A stretch of 64,000 bases of DNA from Glycomyces luteolus (GTDB lineage Bacteria; Actinomycetota; Actinomycetes; Mycobacteriales; Micromonosporaceae), in contig NZ_JAPZVP010000010.1 of the NCBI RefSeq assembly GCF_027622875.1, positions 124,001 to 188,000 on the forward strand. The letters run 5' to 3'. Both the position numbers and the translations under genes were made by a program. Shown in pieces: positions 41,084-48,135 of this stretch (position 1 is the first letter of the stretch; each line of letters opens with the position of its first letter). A model generated the notes under the pieces. It searched no databases, was not told where the DNA came from, and saw only the letters and a program-made list of their open reading frames with translations.

Positions 41084-43803
41084 TGACCGCCCCTCGCCTC
41101 CTCCGTGCCCTCGCCGACCTCGCGCCCTCCTCGCCGCAGGCGAAGCAGGACGCGCTGCGCGACCACCTCGGGAAGCAGCACGTGTGGAGCCCCGAGCTCG
41201 GCACCGTCCGGGGAGCGGGCGAGCTGGCGAAGTACGACGAGCTCCACCACGACGAGCGGCTGCTGCGCCAGGGCTGGGGCGTGGTCGCGGGCCGCACCGA
41301 GATCGACGGCAAGCAACGGCGCGTCCGCGTCCCGCTCGTCAACCGGCCGGTGCGACTCCAGGCGACCGCGCGCGCCGATATCCAGGAAGTGGTCGCGGCC
41401 GGTGACATCGAAGTCCACGAGGCACTGGCCGGGACCGAATTCGCCGCGCGACTCGAAGCGGTGTTCGACCCCGAGCGCAGCGCGGAAGTCCTGGAGGACC
41501 TCACCTGGCTTCAGCAGGCGGCCGAGGCCGCCGGATTCCCCGGCGCCACGGTCTGGCGCAATCCGCCGCCGCGAGACGGGTCCCAGCTCCTCCTCGTCAT
41601 CGAGGCTGTGGTCTACATCGCAGCCGACCAGGCGCCGACGCCGCTGGCCTCCGGGTTGCGCGCTTGGGCCGAGCGGCCGGGAGTCGAAGCCACCGCGTTC
41701 TCGGCGATGTACGACCCGGTCGACGCCGAACCGGAGGCCGATGCGCCCCCGCCGCGCTGCCCGCTACCGCTCAGCGGCGAGCAGAGCGCGGCCGTCGTCC
41801 AGGCCCGCACTGCCGCGGTCACCGTGATCGCGGGCGCGCCCGGCTGCGGGAAGAGCCACACCCTGGCCGCGATCGCCTTGGACGCCATAGCGAGCGGGCA
41901 GTCGGTGCTCATCGCAGCCCAGTCCGTGCACGCCGCCGACGTCCTCGCGGAACTCCTCGACCGCCATCCCGGGCCGCTGCCCGTCCACTTCGGCGACTCC
42001 GAGCGCCGCGACCGGTTCCTGACCAGGCTCGGCACCGGTACCGGCAAGGGCCACAAGCGCCGCGAGGTCGAACGGCAGCAGAACGCCGCCGCCGAAGCGG
42101 TCGAGTACGCCGACCGCGTCGAAGCGGAGATCGCGACCTGGCTCGACCTCGAATCCCGGCGCGGCCGCGTGCATGACCTGCCGCTGTTCCTCCTCGACGA
42201 CTTCCCCGGGCTCCGCGACGCCGACCTCGACGAGGCCGAACGGCTGCTCGACCGCTCCCGCCGCGACGGCGGCTGGTGGCAGCGACTGCGAGCCCGCCTC
42301 GCCGCCAAGCGATTGCGCACACTCGCAGGCGCCGACGGCAGCCCCACCGCGATCGCGAGAGCCCTCCGCGCCGCCCGCGACCAGCGAGACGCCACCCGCC
42401 TCGCCGCCGCCGGAGGGCTGCGTCTCGCACCACTATGGAGCAGCCTCGAAACCGCGGACACCGAAGCGGCCCAAGCGATCGGCCGTTCGCTGAGCATCGA
42501 GACCGGCTCCGCCGACCGGCGGAACGCCGCCGCGCGCAAAGCGCTCACCGAGCTCGGCACCGCCCTGCGCAGCGGCAACCGCCCCCAGCGCCGGGCCAGG
42601 CTGGAGAGCGTCGACGTCGCGGCCCTGCTGCGGGCCATGCCGCTGTGGATCGGCACGGTCGCGGATGTCGAGGACGTGCTCCCGGCCCGCGCGGGCATGT
42701 TCGACCTGGTGATCCTCGACGAGGCCTCGCACATCAACCAGTTGCGCGCCGCCCCGGTGCTCGCGCGTGCTCGCCGGGCGGTGGTCGCGGGCGACCCGCG
42801 GCAGCTGCGGTTCGTCTCGTTCGCGAGCGCGGCGGGGACCGAGGACGTCCTGGAGCGGCACGGCCTGTCGGATCGTCTGGGGCAGTTGGACATCGGCAAG
42901 GTCAGTGCCTACGACCTCGCGTGCGGGGCGGGGCCGGTGGTCGAGTTGACCGAGCATCATCGCAGTGTGCCGCATCTGATCGGGTTCTCGGCCGCGAAGT
43001 TCTATCACGGCCGGGTCAAGCCGATCACCACGCATCCGCGCAATCACGAGGCGGACGTGATCATGGTGCACCGCGTCGACGCATCGTCCTCTAAGGATGG
43101 TGTGGTGGAGGCGGAGGTCGCGCGGTCGCTCGATCTGGTCGAGAAGCTCGTTGACGCGGGGAAGACCGGTCTGGCCGTGATCTCTCCGTTCCGGGCGCAG
43201 GCGGAGGCGATCGAGTCGGCGATCCTGCGGCGCTTCGATCTGGAGACGATTCGCCGCCACCGGATGCGGGCCGGCACGGTGCACGCGTTCCAGGGCAGCG
43301 AGGCGGACTCGGTGGTGATCGCCCTGGGTGTGGCCGAAGGCGACGCGGCGGGTCGGCGCCGGTTCGCGGCCGGGGCGAATCTCTTCAATGTGATGGTGAC
43401 GAGGGCGCGCGAGCACCTGCACGTCGTCACCGCGGTCGGTGCACCGGACGGGTTGATCGGTGAGTTCCTGCGGTATGCGGACCGGCCGCCGCGCTCACCG
43501 GGGAACGGGGATGCGGTCGGGAAGTGGACGGCGAAGCTCGCCGATGCGCTCGAGGGTGCGGAAGTGCCGGTGCGCCAGGCGTATCCGGTCGGCCATTGGT
43601 CGGTAGACCTGGTGGTGGGCGATGCCGAGCAGGCGATCGGCGTGATCGCCGAGGTCCACCCGGACGGTCCGAGCGCGCACGTCGCCCGCCACCGGGCGCT
43701 GCGGCGGGCGGGGTGGCGGATCGAGGAGGCCTTCCCGTCGGCGTACGGCGACGATCCCTCGAGAGCGGCGATCGATCTGCTCGCGGTGCTGCGGGATCAA
43801 TGA
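41083..43803 (+). CDS. SF1 (Upf1/DNA2-type) helicase with novel N-domain and C-terminal nuclease-like domain
   Basis: A 906-residue protein. Residues 1-220 form a domain I do not recognise. The SF1 core starts with the Q region LSGEQSAAVVQA and motif I IAGAPGCGKSHT (about 250). A helical insertion (300-500) separates it from motif II LVILDEASHI, motif III VVAGDPRQLRF, motif IV AVISPFRAQAEAI, motif V AFQGSEADSVVIAL and motif VI FNVMVTRAREHL, the Upf1/DNA2 pattern. The last 100 residues (VPVRQAYPVGHWSVDLVVG...IGVIAEVHPDG...HRALRRAGWRIEEAF) resemble a Vsr/DUF559-like PD-(D/E)xK fold, with His where the catalytic Lys would be. Probably DNA repair or defence; neither is shown. Confidence 0.85.
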   Translation: MTAPRLLRALADLAPSSPQAKQDALRDHLGKQHVWSPELGTVRGAGELAKYDELHHDERLLRQGWGVVAGRTEIDGKQRRVRVPLVNRPVRLQATARADIQEVVAAGDIEVHEALAGTEFAARLEAVFDPERSAEVLEDLTWLQQAAEAAGFPGATVWRNPPPRDGSQLLLVIEAVVYIAADQAPTPLASGLRAWAERPGVEATAFSAMYDPVDAEPEADAPPPRCPLPLSGEQSAAVVQARTAAVTVIAGAPGCGKSHTLAAIALDAIASGQSVLIAAQSVHAADVLAELLDRHPGPLPVHFGDSERRDRFLTRLGTGTGKGHKRREVERQQNAAAEAVEYADRVEAEIATWLDLESRRGRVHDLPLFLLDDFPGLRDADLDEAERLLDRSRRDGGWWQRLRARLAAKRLRTLAGADGSPTAIARALRAARDQRDATRLAAAGGLRLAPLWSSLETADTEAAQAIGRSLSIETGSADRRNAAARKALTELGTALRSGNRPQRRARLESVDVAALLRAMPLWIGTVADVEDVLPARAGMFDLVILDEASHINQLRAAPVLARARRAVVAGDPRQLRFVSFASAAGTEDVLERHGLSDRLGQLDIGKVSAYDLACGAGPVVELTEHHRSVPHLIGFSAAKFYHGRVKPITTHPRNHEADVIMVHRVDASSSKDGVVEAEVARSLDLVEKLVDAGKTGLAVISPFRAQAEAIESAILRRFDLETIRRHRMRAGTVHAFQGSEADSVVIALGVAEGDAAGRRRFAAGANLFNVMVTRAREHLHVVTAVGAPDGLIGEFLRYADRPPRSPGNGDAVGKWTAKLADALEGAEVPVRQAYPVGHWSVDLVVGDAEQAIGVIAEVHPDGPSAHVARHRALRRAGWRIEEAFPSAYGDDPSRAAIDLLAVLRDQ

Positions 43804-43863
43804 GCCTTCGGATCTGGCCAGCGCGGCCGTAAGCCGCATGCCGACCAGGTTGAGGATGAGGCG

Positions 43864-44508
43864 TTATGCGTTCGCGGCGTGTTTGATGGCCTCGGCGACG
43901 GTATCGGCAGTGTGCGTCGGGGCGTACTCGGACTGCGCCCATTCGCGTCCAAGATGGAGCCACACGCTGCGCAGGCCGAGCCGGTGGGCCCCGAGGATGT
44001 CCGCGTCGTCGCGGTCGCCGATCATCCAGGCGCCTGCAAGGGATTCGCCGACGGCTTCGGCGGCGGCGTGGAAGATCCCCGGTTCGGGTTTGCGTGAGCC
44101 CGCGCCTTCGCTCACCACGGTCGCGTCGACGAGCCGGTCGAGACCGGCGGCGGCGACCTTGCCGGTCTGCTGCGCGACGACGCCGTTGGTGACGATCACG
44201 ACCCGGTTCCCGGCTGCGCGGACTTCGCTCAGCGCGGCGGCGGTGTCGTCAGTAATGCGGGCGTGCTCGCGCGCCCCGCGCCGCAGGAAGTCGACGATCT
44301 CCTCTTCGACGAGGCCGACCGGGTGGCGTTCGATGATCGCCTGCGCGACGACGGAGCGCGGTGCGTATCCCGAGGCGTCGACGGTCATGACCCAGTCGAC
44401 ATCGGACGCCGGAAGCTCGTGTGCGGCCAGGAACTCCGTGACGCCGAGCCGGAAGGCGGCGTCGCGGTCGATGAGCGTGTTGTCCAGGTCGATCATGAGA
44501 AGCGTCAT
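43864..44508 (-). CDS. HAD-superfamily phosphatase
   Basis: A 214-residue HAD hydrolase: motif I MIDLDNTLIDRD (nucleophile Asp), motif II VIVTNG, motif III Lys in GSRKPEPGIF, motif IV GDRDDADILGAHRLGL. The cap domain between motifs I and II is of the small helical type. Likely a phosphoglycolate-phosphatase or nucleotidase-like activity; substrate unknown. ATG at 44508 has TAGCAT seven bases upstream (44521-44516), hence leaderless. Divergent from the first Nudix gene. Confidence 0.91.
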   Translation of the reverse strand: MTLLMIDLDNTLIDRDAAFRLGVTEFLAAHELPASDVDWVMTVDASGYAPRSVVAQAIIERHPVGLVEEEIVDFLRRGAREHARITDDTAAALSEVRAAGNRVVIVTNGVVAQQTGKVAAAGLDRLVDATVVSEGAGSRKPEPGIFHAAAEAVGESLAGAWMIGDRDDADILGAHRLGLRSVWLHLGREWAQSEYAPTHTADTVAEAIKHAANA

Positions 44509-44588
44509 GTCCAGGATGCTACGGACCGCCTCGAATCACGGCAAACGCGTTCCCAAACGATCGGCCGGAACCGGTAGCGTCGGTCGCA
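44508..44588. promoter_or_regulatory. Divergent leaderless promoters (HAD and Nudix)
   Basis: Minus strand: TAGCAT (44521-44516), seven bases before ATG at 44508. Plus strand: TAGCGT (44575-44580), seven bases before ATG at 44588. Confidence 0.6.
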
Positions 44589-45070
44589 TGACCCCACTCC
44601 CCCAAGCGGTCCTCGACGGTTTCGCGAGCTCCTACGCCGTGGCGTGCGCCTTCGCGACCGATTCCGATGGCCGGGCCCTCGTCGTCAAGCCGACCTACCG
44701 CGAGGAATGGCAGTTCGTGGGCGGCATGGTCGATCGGGGCGAGGCGCCGCACGAGGCGTGCGCGCGGGAGATCAAGGAGGAGATCGGCATCGACCTCCCG
44801 GTCGGCGACCTGCTCGTGCTCGACTACGTCCCCGACCACGGGTTCGTCTCGGCACCGATGACGATCTACATCTTCGACTGCGGCACGGTCGGCGACCCCG
44901 GCCAGATCCGCCTGCAGGAGGACGAGCTCGAGGACTTCGCGTTCCTCCCCGTCGACGAGGCCGCATCCCGGTTCCACCCCGCCAACGGCCCTCGGTTCGA
45001 TCTGGCCGCGAAAGCCCGCCGCACCGGGCGCACCACATATGTGCCGCAGAACCACTCGGCTCCCCGATAG
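44588..45070 (+). CDS. Nudix hydrolase (first of a tandem pair)
   Basis: A 160-residue Nudix hydrolase. The Nudix box GGMVDRGEAPHEACAREIKEEIG is complete (GX5EX7REUXEEXGU), at about residues 45-67, so Mg-dependent hydrolysis of a nucleoside diphosphate linked to another group is expected. ATG at 44588 is supported by TAGCGT seven bases upstream. The second Nudix gene follows 10 bases after its stop and is about half identical in the box region, indicating local duplication. Substrate unknown. Confidence 0.9.
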   Translation: MTPLPQAVLDGFASSYAVACAFATDSDGRALVVKPTYREEWQFVGGMVDRGEAPHEACAREIKEEIGIDLPVGDLLVLDYVPDHGFVSAPMTIYIFDCGTVGDPGQIRLQEDELEDFAFLPVDEAASRFHPANGPRFDLAAKARRTGRTTYVPQNHSAPR

Positions 45071-45081
45071 GGTCGTCGCCA
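45068..45081 (+). promoter_or_regulatory. Leaderless -10 box of the second Nudix gene
   Basis: TAGGGT (45068-45073) lies seven bases before ATG at 45081. Its TAG is the stop codon of the first Nudix gene. Confidence 0.6.
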
Positions 45082-45554
45082 TGTCTCCTGATGCATCGCC
45101 GCACGAATGGCTCGATCGGCTTCCGAAGCACCTCGCGGCAGCCGGGGCGCTGTTCACCGATACGGCCGGGCGCGTCCTCGTGGTCAAGCCGAACTACCGC
45201 GACCACTGGCTCTTCGTCGGCGGCCAGCTCGAGGAGGGCGAGACCCCCGAACAGGCCTGCCGCCGAGAGGTCAAGGAGGAGATCGGAGTCGACGTCGAAC
45301 TCGGCGATCTCCTCCTCGTCGACTGGACGCAGGCGACCGAGGACCGGCCGTTCCCGTTGCTCGTCTTCATCTTCGACGGCGGGACCATCGACGCCGACCG
45401 GATCCGGCTCGACGACGAGGAACTCGGCGAGTTCCGGTTCCTCCCGACCGACGAAGCCTTGCGGCTGCTCTCCGCCAACGGTCGGCGCCGCTTGCCGATC
45501 GCCCTGGAGGCCAAGCGAACCGGCGTCACGCGGTACCTCTCGCCCGGCCGTTAG
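45081..45554 (+). CDS. Nudix hydrolase (second of a tandem pair)
   Basis: A 157-residue Nudix hydrolase with box GGQLEEGETPEQACRREVKEEIG. The same local sequence VVKPxYRxxWxFVGG is found in the first copy, supporting duplication. ATG at 45081 is chosen over an upstream ATG at 45039 because a -10 box stands seven bases before it. Its stop overlaps the stop of the convergent pectinesterase gene by four bases. Confidence 0.9.
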   Translation: MSPDASPHEWLDRLPKHLAAAGALFTDTAGRVLVVKPNYRDHWLFVGGQLEEGETPEQACRREVKEEIGVDVELGDLLLVDWTQATEDRPFPLLVFIFDGGTIDADRIRLDDEELGEFRFLPTDEALRLLSANGRRRLPIALEAKRTGVTRYLSPGR

Positions 45555-47395
45555 AGGGGCGGCTCGCTGATCGCCTCGGGCCAGGTGAGCTCGCTCGGGT
45601 CCGGGTTGCGGCGGAGGCCTTCGAAGGCGCCCTTCATCAGGTGCTGGCGCGCCGCGGCCCTGGCGATCAGGCGGGCCACTTCGATGGCGCCGGTCGCTTG
45701 GAAGTGCGTGTTGTCCTGGATGCCGTCGGGGTAGTGCTCGTGGCCGGGGTCGATCCACAGGAAGTAGTCCTTGGTCCGCTCCTCGCCGAGCTCGGCCCAC
45801 AGGGCGAGGCTCGCCGCGTGGAGGTCGATCAGCGGGACGCCCTCCTCTTCTGCCAAGGCGCGCATGGCCTCCGGGTACTCGCCCAGGGACTCGACCGGTT
45901 TGCCGTCCTTGAAGCGGCGGCGTTCGACCGAGGTGACCAGCACCGGGTTCGCGCGGCGGAGGCGGGCGACTTCGAGGTAGCCGCGCAGGTACTGCTGGTA
46001 GGTCGTGTACGGGTCGGTGCCGCGGTTCGGGTCCTCGATCTTCGAGTCGTTGTGGCCGAAGGAGATCAGGAGCCAGTCGCCCGGCTCGATCTTCGCGGCG
46101 ATCGCATCGAGCACGCCCCTGTCCGTGTGGCTCTTGGAGCTCGCTCCCGACCAGGCCCGGTTCTCCACGGAGACAACGCCGGTGGTGAAGACCTCCAGCG
46201 CCTGGCCCCAGCCCGCTCTCGGGGAGCGCCAGCCGGCATAGGTGGAGGCCGTCGAGTCCCCGGCGACGAAGATCGTGAAGTCGCGGGTCTTCGGGGCCGG
46301 CGCGTCCGGTGCGTGCTGCGGATTCCAGTCGCCCAAGTAGGCCTCCGTGGTGTGTTCGGCCGCTTCGTCTTCGGCGAGTTGGCGCGGCCTGGTGGAAGGG
46401 TCGATGATCGCGGCGCCCGGGCCGATGTTCGCGTACTCGGCGTACCGCTGATCCTGCCAGGGGTAGCCGCTGCTCATGACCGTATACGGCGCGGCGGCGT
46501 CGATCCCGGGGCCGAGCCAGCTGTCGCGGATCGTCAGGGAGGGCCAGGCGGACGGGTTCGAGCCGGGGACCCACGGCCGGGAGAGCTTGTACTCGGCGTC
46601 GCCCGCGGCGGAGGTGACACGGCAGCCGGTCGCCAGATAGCCGTACTCGAACTCCCTGGACGTGGAAGGGGCCCACGGCATGCCCTTCGGGGTGAAGGTC
46701 ACGTCGCGTTCGACGCAGTGGATCTCGCAGCGGTCGAAGACCGCGGTGCCGCGCCCGAAGATGAAGTCGACGTCGCCTTCGATGTGGCAGCGGCGGTAAT
46801 ACTGGCGGGCGGCGACCGCGACCGCCGAGGAGTCGGCGTAGAGCGTGTCCTGGTGGCCGAGGAAGCGGCAGCGGTAGAACGCCGAGCGGTCGCCGCGGAC
46901 GCGGCAGGCCACGGCCTGGGTGCCGCTCACGCCGGGGTGGTCGGCGCGGAGCCAGTCGTTGGCGAAGGTGACGGCGTGGGCGGTGAAACCGGCGCCGTCG
47001 AGCTTGACGGTGGCGGAACCGGAGGTGCCGACCGTGGTGCCGTCGGGGTTCAGCGTCCCTGCGGCCAGGTCGTAGACGATCACGACGTCCTGCGGGTCGT
47101 CCGTCGCGCCGATGAAGGTCAGGTCGGCGATCGTCACTTGGACGAGTTCGCGGTAGGTGCCCGCGGCGATCACGACAGTGGAGCCGGGTGCGGCGGCGTC
47201 CACGGCCGCCTGCACTGTCGTGTGGTCGCCTCGGCCGCCCGCGTGGACGTAGAAGGTGTCGGCGCTGAGGCGGTCGTCGGGGGATCCGTAGCGGCCGAAA
47301 TGGCCTCGATGTGCTTGGGCCGCAGCGGGGATCGCGACGGCGGCGGCTGTGGCGGCACCGGTGGCGAGCAGGATTCGGCGCGAGAGAGGGGCCAT
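45551..47395 (-). CDS. Secreted pectin methylesterase (CE8) fused to CE12 acetylesterase
   Basis: A 614-residue Tat-exported enzyme (LSRRILLATGAATAAAVAIPAAAQA) with two catalytic domains. Residues 40-345: right-handed beta-helix pectin methylesterase with GHQDTLYADSSA, DVDFIFGRGTAVFDRC (catalytic Asp pair) and LSRPWVPG. Residues 370-605: SGNH/GDSL esterase of the rhamnogalacturonan acetylesterase type with VAGDSTAS (Ser), SFGHND and IDPGHEHYPDGIQDNTHF (Asp/His). Together they would strip methyl and acetyl groups from pectin outside the cell. A promoter with operator elements is visible upstream (47419-47467). Confidence 0.92.
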   Translation of the reverse strand: MAPLSRRILLATGAATAAAVAIPAAAQAHRGHFGRYGSPDDRLSADTFYVHAGGRGDHTTVQAAVDAAAPGSTVVIAAGTYRELVQVTIADLTFIGATDDPQDVVIVYDLAAGTLNPDGTTVGTSGSATVKLDGAGFTAHAVTFANDWLRADHPGVSGTQAVACRVRGDRSAFYRCRFLGHQDTLYADSSAVAVAARQYYRRCHIEGDVDFIFGRGTAVFDRCEIHCVERDVTFTPKGMPWAPSTSREFEYGYLATGCRVTSAAGDAEYKLSRPWVPGSNPSAWPSLTIRDSWLGPGIDAAAPYTVMSSGYPWQDQRYAEYANIGPGAAIIDPSTRPRQLAEDEAAEHTTEAYLGDWNPQHAPDAPAPKTRDFTIFVAGDSTASTYAGWRSPRAGWGQALEVFTTGVVSVENRAWSGASSKSHTDRGVLDAIAAKIEPGDWLLISFGHNDSKIEDPNRGTDPYTTYQQYLRGYLEVARLRRANPVLVTSVERRRFKDGKPVESLGEYPEAMRALAEEEGVPLIDLHAASLALWAELGEERTKDYFLWIDPGHEHYPDGIQDNTHFQATGAIEVARLIARAAARQHLMKGAFEGLRRNPDPSELTWPEAISEPPL

Positions 47396-47418
47396 GGCGA
47401 ACTGCTTTCAAGAGGGAG

Positions 47419-47467
47419 TGACAGCGCTTACCTCGAGTACGGTAACCGATTGCCTTCTTATATTCAA
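47419..47467 (-). promoter_or_regulatory. Promoter and operators of the pectinesterase gene
   Basis: Minus strand: -35 TTGAAT (47467-47462), exact 17-base spacer, -10 TACCGT (47444-47439). GGTAAGCGCTGTCAC (47433-47419) covers the transcription start, and TAACCGATT (47443-47451) overlaps -10 and spacer. Both elements recur near the mannan genes, which suggests a common LacI-type regulator. Confidence 0.6.
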
Positions 47468-47506
47468 GTACCTCGATAAGTTGATCTTGCTGGGATGCAA
47501 TGCGAA

Positions 47507-47536
47507 ACGGTCCCACGGCAGCAGCCGCGGGACCGT
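47507..47536 (-). terminator. Hairpin after the VOC gene
   Basis: ACGGTCCC (47507-47514) and GGGACCGT (47529-47536), extended by CGGC/GCCG around an AGCA loop with one mismatch. It lies past the VOC stop at 47659 in the direction of transcription. The stretch 47537-47658 shows nothing else. Confidence 0.65.
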
Positions 47537-47658
47537 CCTAGATGTGATGTTCGGGGAGGTTGGTCAGTCGGGTGATGGGTGGCTGGCCCCCGATGGCGGA
47601 GTGTCGGGGATGATCTCCGACCGACCACCCTGCGTGGGCCTATCCGCCCATGTCGGGT

Positions 47659-48042
47659 TCAGGAAGCGTCCGATGCCCGTTCGGCGTCACCGCGGAGGAC
47701 GCAGAACTCATTGCCTTCGGGGTCCGCGAGGACGATCCAGCCACCGCCGTCAGGTCCGCGGTGATCGGCGACCTGGGTGGCGCCGAGCTTCATCAGCCGG
47801 GCGACCTCTTCCTCGCGAGTGGCCTCCGGGCGCAGGCAAAGGTGAAGCCGGTTCTTGATCGTCTTCGGCTCCGGCACCTGGTTGAAGAAGATGGCCGGGC
47901 CGCCCGGCAGGAGCACTTCGGTCTCATGGTCACCGGGTTTGTCCTCCGGATGCATCGGAGCGTCGAACACCGCACTCCAGAACCGGGCCAGCTCATAGGC
48001 ATTCGCACTGTCGATCGCGACGTTCTGCAGATTCGAGACCAT
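47659..48042 (-). CDS. VOC (glyoxalase/bleomycin-resistance) family protein
   Basis: A 127-residue protein with the paired beta-alpha-beta-beta-beta units of the vicinal-oxygen-chelate fold: VSNLQNVAIDSANAYELARFWSAVF opens the first half and NRLHLCLRPEATREEEVARLMKLGATQV...WIVLADPEGNEFCVL the second. The DPEGNEFCVL end is diagnostic. ATG at 48042 is taken as start; CAGAAT stands seven bases upstream, a weak match to the leaderless pattern. Substrate unknown. Confidence 0.88.
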   Translation of the reverse strand: MVSNLQNVAIDSANAYELARFWSAVFDAPMHPEDKPGDHETEVLLPGGPAIFFNQVPEPKTIKNRLHLCLRPEATREEEVARLMKLGATQVADHRGPDGGGWIVLADPEGNEFCVLRGDAERASDAS

Positions 48043-48135
48043 GAGTGAGATTCTGCCCGATCCTTCGATCAGTTCGAGTCGGCGTTCCAGGACTTGGCCC
48101 AGGCCCGCAAATCGCATTCGTGTGCCCGGGCTGCT

